Source: Methanobacteriota archaeon | GTDB taxonomy: Archaea > Thermoplasmatota > DTKX01 > GCA-020343715 | Direction: 5' to 3' | Assembly (NCBI GenBank): GCA_030594725.1 | Contig: JAUVEQ010000185.1 | Location: 1-6,191 of the forward strand | Length of the DNA: 6,191 nucleotides | Shown here: one piece after another, positions 1 to 4,412 of the stretch | How the letters are laid out: each line of letters opens with the position of its first letter | Position numbering within the stretch: position 1 is the stretch's first letter | Program-made: the position numbers and the translations under genes | The notes under the pieces: model-generated | Told to the model about the DNA's origin: nothing | Databases searched by the model: none | Seen by the model: only the letters and a program-made list of their open reading frames with translations

Positions 1-543
1 GTGGACTCCCTCCAGATGCTGAGCATGCTCCGGCAGCTCCGGGACGAGGGGAAGGACTGGTCCGGCAACGAGCTCAAGGGCGTGCCCCAGCTGTTCCTCG
101 GCTCGGCCGCAAACCCCTTTGGCGACCCCACGTCGTTCCGCGTGACCCGGCTCGCCAAGAAGATCAACGCCGGGGCGGACTTCATCCAGACCCAGGTCAT
201 CTACGACGTGGCCCGCTACGAGGAATGGATGGAGGAGGCCCGGGACCGGGGCCTGCTCGACAAGGTCCATGTGATGGGAGGCATCGTGCCATTGAAGTCG
301 GCAGGTGCCGCCAAGTACATGCAGAAGATGGTGGCGGGCATCTACGTCCCCGACGAAGTCGTCAAGCGGATGAAGGCGGCGGAGAAGGGCAAGAAGGAGG
401 GGCGGAAGATAGCCCTGGAGCTCATCGAGCAGCTGAGGACCGTGAAGGGCAACCACGGCGTTCACATAATGGCCATCATGTGGGAGAAGCTGGTCCCCAA
501 GCTCACCGAAGAGGCGGGACTGCTGCCGAGGCCGAAGGTCTGA
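1..543 (+). CDS. metF: Methylenetetrahydrofolate reductase (MetF family), C-terminal part
   Basis: This is the 3' part of a gene cut by the left edge; the GTG at base 1 is very probably an internal Val codon, because the reading enters in a DS-LQML segment that is internal in MetF proteins. About 180 residues are visible and roughly the first 120 are missing, judged from the family's usual length near 300. The enzyme is an FAD-dependent TIM barrel that interconverts methylene- and methyl-tetrahydrofolate in the cytosol. Family marks in window numbering are NPFGDP (residues 39-43 region), GADFIQTQ (58-65), whose last Gln matches the substrate-binding Gln of E. coli MetF, MGGIVPLKS (92-100), and the C-terminal GVHIMA (153-158) followed by a Trp-Glu and AGLLPRP end. 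That tail resembles the MetF of anaerobes that use the Wood-Ljungdahl methyl branch; this subtype is my inference. The gene ends 2 bp from the convergent larA stop, so no room is left for a separate terminator. Upstream partners such as a MetV-like subunit cannot be seen. Confidence 0.88.
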   Translation: MDSLQMLSMLRQLRDEGKDWSGNELKGVPQLFLGSAANPFGDPTSFRVTRLAKKINAGADFIQTQVIYDVARYEEWMEEARDRGLLDKVHVMGGIVPLKSAGAAKYMQKMVAGIYVPDEVVKRMKAAEKGKKEGRKIALELIEQLRTVKGNHGVHIMAIMWEKLVPKLTEEAGLLPRPKV

Positions 544-545
544 AC

Positions 546-1853
546 TCACGCCTGTGCCTTCGGACCGTTCTCCGGGACCACCGGGCACTCGCCGTCCGCC
601 AGACATGGCAGGATCTTGTCACCCACGGGTATGACGAGCACCTTCGCGTCATGACCCACGTGGTCGAAGGCCATGTCGATCGCCTCTTGGAAGTCCTTCG
701 GCTTGACCAGACCCAGAACGCCCTCGACCATATCCGTGTCCAGGGAGGTCACGAGGAAGACCTTCGCGTGGGCGTTGTACTTGCGGATGTAGTAGGCCTT
801 GTGGCCGCCCAGCACGAATGCGTGCTTCACCCGGTCCTCCAGCTCCTCGACGGACCCGTACTCGCGGATCCAGCTGTCGAACACCTTGTGGCCCAGGCCC
901 TCGGGGGCCTCGAGGAGCGCGATCAGGGCGCCGCCCTTCCGCACGGCCCGCAGCGCGTTGTCCACCGACTTGGTCCCCTGGTAGATGTCCAGGTCCTTCG
1001 GGGCCCCGCCGGAGCTCACGACCACGATGTCAGCGGGGCCTGGGATGGTGACCTTGTACATCGAATCGACCATCTTCACCCCCTCCATATGCGCGGCCTC
1101 CAGGTCGCCGGCGAAGGACCTGACTATCTCCCGACTGGTGTTGTTCACGGTGTTCACCATGAACTCGGACTTGGCCAGGCGGCCAGTGGCGACCATGTCC
1201 TCGTGTATCGGGTTGTCCACCAGGTTGCCCGTGGTGGCATTGGGGTGGAGCAGCTGTGCGTGGTTGTGCTGGATGGTCTTGTCGCCCGCCACCGCGGGGA
1301 GCACGGACTTGCGGCCGCCCGAGTAGCCCGCGTAGTAATGGTACTCGATGTCGCCGATGAGGATCCGGAAATCCGCGGTCGCGAAGGTCCGGTTGATCCA
1401 TACGTTGTTGCCAAGGCCGTTGTCGCCCAGGTCGACCAGGTCGTCGGCCTTGTGCTCGTGGTTCTCCCACTTAACCCGTCCAAAGCAGTTGTCGCCCAGG
1501 AGGTACTCTGCCTCCTCCTCGGTGACATCCCTGTGGGTGCCGCATCCGAAGATGACGGTGACCGCGCTGTCTGGCACGCCAGCCGCGTTAAGCTCGTCCA
1601 GCACGGGAGGGAGGATGAGACGGGTGGGGGTCTTCCTGGTGTGGTCGTTGACCACGATGGCGACCGTTCCCACGCCCTTGACCATCTCGGCCAGGGGCGG
1701 GGTCCCGATGGGGTCGCGTAGCGACCGAAGGACCTCCGCATAGGGGTCCTCTGCCCCTGGCAGGTCGCTGGTGACGTTGAGCTCGCCGATGTAGTTCTCG
1801 TCCGGGATAGTCGCGGTCTGGGTACCGTGTCCGTACTTGAGTGTGACCTCCAT
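546..1853 (-). CDS. larA: LarA-family nickel-pincer 2-hydroxyacid racemase/epimerase
   Basis: The 435-residue protein is full length for LarA (about 420-430). LarA racemises lactate with a nickel pincer nucleotide bound covalently to a Lys; relatives act on malate and other 2-hydroxyacids, so the substrate here is open. All key residues can be placed: N-D70-H-T-R73 binds the cofactor phosphate region, H107 lies in GCGTHR, H172 and K182 sit in the YHYYAGYSGGRKS stretch, and H198 comes 16 residues after the Lys. This matches the H174, K184 and H200 spacing of Lactiplantibacillus plantarum LarA (Lys is the pincer attachment site; the last His binds nickel). Q292 and K295 in YQGTK match the substrate-side Gln and Lys. 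There is no signal peptide, so the protein is cytosolic. The start is supported by a strong GGAGGAG ribosome site 7 nt upstream. The cofactor genes larB, larC and larE are not in the window, so they must be elsewhere if the enzyme is active. The larger family (formerly DUF2088) is certain; lactate specificity is not. Confidence 0.9.
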   Translation of the reverse strand: MEVTLKYGHGTQTATIPDENYIGELNVTSDLPGAEDPYAEVLRSLRDPIGTPPLAEMVKGVGTVAIVVNDHTRKTPTRLILPPVLDELNAAGVPDSAVTVIFGCGTHRDVTEEEAEYLLGDNCFGRVKWENHEHKADDLVDLGDNGLGNNVWINRTFATADFRILIGDIEYHYYAGYSGGRKSVLPAVAGDKTIQHNHAQLLHPNATTGNLVDNPIHEDMVATGRLAKSEFMVNTVNNTSREIVRSFAGDLEAAHMEGVKMVDSMYKVTIPGPADIVVVSSGGAPKDLDIYQGTKSVDNALRAVRKGGALIALLEAPEGLGHKVFDSWIREYGSVEELEDRVKHAFVLGGHKAYYIRKYNAHAKVFLVTSLDTDMVEGVLGLVKPKDFQEAIDMAFDHVGHDAKVLVIPVGDKILPCLADGECPVVPENGPKAQA

Positions 1854-1860
1854 GCGAAAT

Positions 1861-1867
1861 CTCCTCC
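1861..1867 (-). promoter_or_regulatory. Strong ribosome binding site of larA
   Basis: On the minus strand GGAGGAG lies 7 nt before the ATG at 1853. It is the clearest Shine-Dalgarno match in the window, fixes the larA start, and shows that this transcript is leadered rather than leaderless. Confidence 0.8.
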
Positions 1868-1899
1868 GAAATGACGGTATCCCGAACCGGCACCGAGTG

Positions 1900-1908
1900 A
1901 GATTAACC
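1900..1908 (-). promoter_or_regulatory. Candidate TATA box for larA
   Basis: The minus strand reads GGTTAATCT, an AT-rich patch in a GC-rich spacer, preceded by CCAAA, which could serve as a B recognition element. It lies about 50 bp before the larA ATG. A start about 25 bp downstream would give a leader near 25-30 nt that includes the ribosome site. This is inferred from position and composition only. Confidence 0.35.
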
Positions 1909-1932
1909 TTTGGTCCGAAGAGGGGTCTGGAG

Positions 1933-1951
1933 GGGGGCCATCTGGACCCCC
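1933..1951 (-). other. GC-rich stem-loop just after the VIT-vWA gene
   Basis: On the minus strand GGGGGTC pairs with GGCCCCC (7 bp, one U-G) around the 5-nt loop CAGAT, starting 13 bp after the VIT-vWA stop codon. A second possible pairing joins bases 1922-1927 with 1945-1950. No T-run follows, so it does not look like a classical archaeal oligo-T terminator. It may protect a 3' end or slow polymerase ahead of larA. The 111-bp spacer otherwise holds only the larA promoter candidate and ribosome site. Confidence 0.45.
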
Positions 1952-1964
1952 TTGGATATTCCCC

Positions 1965-3974
1965 TCAACGCTGGGACCTTCTTGTGGCCCACCCTATCGA
2001 CACGATGACGATAAATGCAAGCAGAAGCTCGAACCCGATAAAGCCTGGCGTATCCATGGATGAAGCAGATTCATCCGATTGGCTTGCACCTGGATCATCT
2101 AATGGACTTCCGGCAGGATCCGCTGATGAGCCTTCGACAGAATCCCCTGATGAGGACCTGGAAGGTCCACCATTCAACAACGTCGGACCCTTCATGCTCA
2201 AAGTTGAACTACCGTACGAACTGTGATCCGGATATACTTCTATCGGGGAGGTCTCCATCATCTCTATAGGTAGCTCCACGTACAGTGAGGTATACTCCGT
2301 TACGAACTGGAACTCTATTGCCAGCTCTGTTATCTCGTCGATGGTTGCATTGTCGGTGCCGTTGTACTTCATGTGGCCTAGCAGGTACTGGATCCGCTGG
2401 AAGGCCCAGAAGCGGGGGACGAAGTCCAGCTTCTCTGCCCCATCGATGCTAAAGGTCGCCTGCTTGGCGATCTCACCATCGCCGGATCTGCCACTCACTA
2501 CCAGCGATAGCTCTTCCAGCCAGAGGGGATAACGTCCCGCCAGCAGGACCTCGGAGCCCTCGTAGTGGGCGGGGAACGAGGTGGGGTAGACGTCGGTGGC
2601 GCCATCACCGTACTCGAAGGATAGGTCGGCGACCAACGGGGTGCTGAAGGACTTGGTGAAGTCCTTGATGGCATCCTTGGCGTTCTCGTCCTCTTTGACC
2701 CATATTGCCTTGCCGCTGTTCTCCAGGGCAAGGGCCTCGAGGAATGGCCAATCGGCACCATTACCGAAGGCGATGCAGAAGATGGACGCGTCCACCGTGT
2801 TCCTCTCGGCGACATCCCTTCGGAACTCAGACCTTTCGTACAGGCCAACATTGGCCCTTCCATCCGTCAGAAGGACGATCACCGGGACTGCATCGCCATC
2901 GTTCTTGAAGATGTCCAGGGCCGCAACGACGCCAGAGTGTATGTTCGTGCCACCTCCATCTGTCAGGCGGCTCAGGTTACCCTTGATCTCTTCAATATTT
3001 CCATCGGACGCCTTGACCAGATGGTCCTTCCAGATACTCGCGCTGCGGCTGAAGGAAACGAAGGAGAAACGGTCCTCATCATGCAGTCCACCATAGATAC
3101 TTCGAAGGGCACTCTTAGCCTGGTCGATCTTGGTGCCTCCCATAGACCCTGAGGTGTCGAGGATGAAGACGAAGTCCTTCGGGACGCGGGTCCCCTCCAG
3201 GTCGGGATCGAAGACGTGGACGAAGTAGCCCGCGCCATCCTTCTCGCCAAAGAGCATCGTTCCCTCTATCGGGCCGGCCTTGGTGGACCACTCCACCACC
3301 AGGTCCTCGGACGGGGACACGTCCTCTTGGCTCATATGGACCGAGGCGGTGATGCCCCGGGGCTCGGTGACATCAAGCTGTCCATTGTAGCCCTCGGTCC
3401 GGAGTTCGTCGATGTCCGTGGTCGAGGTTATGGCCACGTCAACTAGCAACGTCTCCGCCTTGGGGGATCCGTTAGAAGCTGCCATCAAGAGCTCGTACCG
3501 GTACCAACCATTCTCCTTGAGGAGCATCTGCTCGAACCTCAAGGTGGAACGGACGGTCTCCCTGGGTGAGAGGGACACGCTGTAGGAGAATATGTTGGTC
3601 CCCTTCGAGGATACGAGACCAGAGTCCCGGCCCTCCTCGACGGACGCGTTGAAGCGTTCCTGGGCGTCCTCTCTCTCGAGGACGTCGGCGTAATGTGTCA
3701 CGCCGTCGATCATGATCGTGAAGTTGGATATCAAAGCCTCCTCGGGTATGCTGAAGACGAATATGTACGCGATGGCCTTGTCCGACGGATTCTCCATTAC
3801 GCGCGTCACCTCCGTCACCGCGTACGCCCCATTGATCTCTACTGTGTACCCTTGAAAGATGACGTACGGTTGCATGTCACCCTCGTCAGCCCCCTCGGCC
3901 ATCGCCGTCAAGGGTGCGAGAGATGCGATCACCATGTACAGAGCCACAGCTACAGCTATTCGATTCCATCTCAT
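1965..3974 (-). CDS. Secreted VIT / von Willebrand factor A protein with PGF-type C-terminal anchor
   Basis: The 669-residue protein has the order of inter-alpha-trypsin inhibitor heavy chain relatives. Residues 1-26 are a signal peptide (Arg near the start, hydrophobic 7-22, AMA before the likely cut). Residues 34-165 form a VIT domain. A vWA domain covers about 266-430 with a complete MIDAS metal site: DTSGS (D273, S275, S277), T343 in GGGTN and D371 in LLTDGRAN. The FVTEYTSL stretch (558-565) is the family's typical post-vWA mark. Residues 608-639 are a degenerate 8-residue Ser/Asp/Pro repeat. The end, D-T-PGF (643-645), a hydrophobic stretch to about 661 and a final RRSQR, fits an archaeosortase-type PGF signal, implying lipid-linked surface display. 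Six N-glycosylation sequons are visible (N84, N109, N168, N333, N538, N542), fitting the outer face. The likely role is metal-dependent binding or adhesion at the surface; the ligand is unknown. The ATG has only a weak GGGGT ribosome site. It lies upstream of larA on the same strand, but the 111-bp gap with its own promoter candidate argues against a tight operon. Confidence 0.88.
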   Translation of the reverse strand: MRWNRIAVAVALYMVIASLAPLTAMAEGADEGDMQPYVIFQGYTVEINGAYAVTEVTRVMENPSDKAIAYIFVFSIPEEALISNFTIMIDGVTHYADVLEREDAQERFNASVEEGRDSGLVSSKGTNIFSYSVSLSPRETVRSTLRFEQMLLKENGWYRYELLMAASNGSPKAETLLVDVAITSTTDIDELRTEGYNGQLDVTEPRGITASVHMSQEDVSPSEDLVVEWSTKAGPIEGTMLFGEKDGAGYFVHVFDPDLEGTRVPKDFVFILDTSGSMGGTKIDQAKSALRSIYGGLHDEDRFSFVSFSRSASIWKDHLVKASDGNIEEIKGNLSRLTDGGGTNIHSGVVAALDIFKNDGDAVPVIVLLTDGRANVGLYERSEFRRDVAERNTVDASIFCIAFGNGADWPFLEALALENSGKAIWVKEDENAKDAIKDFTKSFSTPLVADLSFEYGDGATDVYPTSFPAHYEGSEVLLAGRYPLWLEELSLVVSGRSGDGEIAKQATFSIDGAEKLDFVPRFWAFQRIQYLLGHMKYNGTDNATIDEITELAIEFQFVTEYTSLYVELPIEMMETSPIEVYPDHSSYGSSTLSMKGPTLLNGGPSRSSSGDSVEGSSADPAGSPLDDPGASQSDESASSMDTPGFIGFELLLAFIVIVSIGWATRRSQR
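2058..2153 (-). repeat. Four degenerate 24-bp tandem units coding an 8-residue linker repeat
   Basis: Units are 2130-2153, 2106-2129, 2082-2105 and 2058-2081, in coding order. They encode SSGDSVEG, SSADPAGS, PLDDPGAS and QSDESASS. The first two units share 18 of 24 bases by direct comparison, the second and third 15 of 24, and the fourth has diverged more. The repeat keeps frame and forms the low-complexity, acidic, Ser-rich stalk between the folded domains and the C-terminal anchor. Confidence 0.7.
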
Positions 3975-4003
3975 GGTCGAAACCCCGTTGCAGGTTGAAA
4001 CCC
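3975..4003 (-). repeat. Direct repeat GGTYGAAACCC in the VIT-vWA leader
   Basis: GGTCGAAACCC (3975-3985) and GGTTGAAACCC (3993-4003), given as the plus strand, match at 10 of 11 bases and are 18 bp apart. The first copy abuts the start codon and the second overlaps the left arm of the inverted repeat at 3999-4018. They could be paired protein sites or RNA elements; nothing in the sequence decides. Confidence 0.5.
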
Positions 4004-4018
4004 TCTCGACAGAGGGTT
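3999..4018. promoter_or_regulatory. Perfect inverted repeat upstream of the VIT-vWA gene
   Basis: AACCCTCT and AGAGGGTT are perfect 8-bp complements around the 4-base loop CGAC. The element lies 24 bp before the VIT-vWA start codon and downstream of its TATA candidate, so it would sit near the transcription start or in the mRNA leader. It could be an operator for a dimeric repressor or a leader hairpin that limits ribosome access. Confidence 0.55.
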
Positions 4019-4045
4019 ACTACGTTAGCCTTGGGCACCAAGATT

Positions 4046-4057
4046 GATAATCTTTAT
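4046..4057 (-). promoter_or_regulatory. Candidate TATA element for the VIT-vWA gene
   Basis: The minus strand reads ATAAAGATTATC about 75-80 bp before the ATG at 3974. A transcription start some 25 bp further on would fall near 4020-4025, just before the inverted repeat at 3999-4018. It is the most AT-rich patch upstream of the gene. Support is positional. Confidence 0.4.
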
Positions 4058-4129
4058 GGTATTGATTGGTTCGGTAAAATCCATCCATGAGATTCCTGGA
4101 CCGAACATTACCAAGTAATCTCCGACATG

Positions 4130-4138
4130 TTTTTATGG
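4130..4138 (+). promoter_or_regulatory. Candidate TATA box for tRNA-Trp
   Basis: TTTTTATGG lies about 45-50 bp before the first base of the mature tRNA. Archaeal initiation about 25 bp downstream would start near 4160 and give a roughly 20-nt leader for RNase P to remove. The region between it and the tRNA is GC-rich, with no competing TATA-like patch. Confidence 0.45.
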
Positions 4139-4218
4139 GACTCGGGCCTTCACCCGTTCCACTGGACCCGGCGCCTTCGTGGGGGCATAGGGTAATCAGG
4201 CATCCTCACGGGCTCCAG

Positions 4219-4323
4219 TTACGTGGATGACGCTACACGGGTATACTGATGGTTTCCGCCGATGATGAATAACTGGAGCGGTGACCGTGGATCCCCGGAG
4301 GGTCGCTCCCTCCGTTGGGGGAT
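4219..4323 (+). ncRNA. tRNA-Trp intron carrying a box C/D 2'-O-methylation guide
   Basis: The 105-nt intron contains, in order: box C, a degenerate TGGATGA (4224-4230); box D', CTGA (4246-4249); box C', a perfect ATGATGA (4262-4268); and box D, GTGA (4281-4284). The D'-C' and C'-D spacers are both 12 nt, usual for archaeal guides. The D' guide (4237-4244) is fully complementary to 4322-4329, and the fifth base before box D', G4241, pairs with C4325, tRNA position 39. The D guide (4270-4279) is fully complementary to 4212-4221, and the fifth base before box D, G4276, pairs with C4215, tRNA position 34. These are the two positions known to be guided by the tRNA-Trp intron of Haloferax volcanii, with L7Ae, Nop5 and fibrillarin as protein partners. 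A 4-bp terminal stem is possible between 4220-4223 and 4286-4289. Boxes C and D deviate from consensus; C' and D' do not. Confidence 0.9.
4291..4323 (+). other. Intron 3' hairpin that competes with the splicing motif
   Basis: GGAGGG (4297-4302) pairs with CCCTCC (4308-4313) around TCGCT. The flanking ATCCCC (4291-4296) can also pair with GGGGAT (4318-4323), stacking on the first stem across a GTTG bulge (4314-4317). The outer stem uses the same G run that pairs with anticodon bases 32-35 in the bulge-helix-bulge, so the outer stem and the splicing motif exclude each other. The inner 6-bp stem is compatible with both. Confidence 0.6.
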
Positions 4324-4412
4324 ACCCGTTGATCTGGGTTCGAATCCCAGTGCCCCCACCTCCATCCTTCTCTCTCGACCGACCAAGGGACGGGCCTGGG
4401 CATCGGGTCGTC

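Larger units (their letters stand above)
4181..4358 (+). tRNA. trnW: tRNA-Trp (CCA anticodon) with a 105-nt intron
   Basis: Exon 1 is 4181-4218 and exon 2 is 4324-4358, together 73 nt. The acceptor stem is seven Watson-Crick pairs, GGGGGCA with TGCCCCC. U8, A14, A15, G18, G19 and A21 are in place. The D stem has G11-C24 and G12-C23 with a G10-U25 wobble and a U13-U22 mismatch. The anticodon stem ACGGG/CCCGT is perfect and the loop is C32 U33 C34 C35 A36 G37 / A38, so the anticodon is CCA at 4215-4217. The T arm is CTGGG-TTCGAAT-CCCAG and the discriminator is A73 (4358). CCA is not encoded: A73 is followed by CCT. The intron sits at 37/38, the usual site in archaeal tRNA-Trp. A bulge-helix-bulge can be drawn: exon bases 32-35 (CUCC) pair with 4318-4321 (GGGG, one U-G), with bulges A36-G37-U4219 and A4322-U4323-A38 cut symmetrically after the second base. 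The inner helix is weak. A pyrimidine-rich stretch (4361-4376) follows the gene but is not a clear terminator. Confidence 0.95.

Noticed and set aside
1..3. GTG at base 1 as the true metF start
   Set aside because: The first residues align with the interior of MetF proteins and the N-terminal third of the barrel is missing, so the gene begins outside the window.
225..1721. Long open frame on the plus strand, antisense to larA
   Set aside because: Its translation is rich in His, Gly, Arg and Val with no family marks. It overlaps metF and lies opposite a complete, clearly conserved larA; GC-rich codon use simply leaves the opposite frame open.
2058..2153. Short repeats as a CRISPR array
   Set aside because: The units are contiguous, degenerate, in frame with the surface protein and have no spacers.
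4069..4106. Inverted repeat GTTCGGT / ACCGAAC spaced by 24 bp between the divergent promoters
   Set aside because: The 7-bp arms with a wide spacer are weak enough to be chance. ACCGAAC also occurs at the right edge, but short matches like this are expected several times in a window of this size.
4219..4323. Intron as a homing endonuclease or group I intron
   Set aside because: It is too short for a reading frame, sits at the archaeal 37/38 site, and its structure is fully explained by the box C/D guide and the bulge-helix-bulge.
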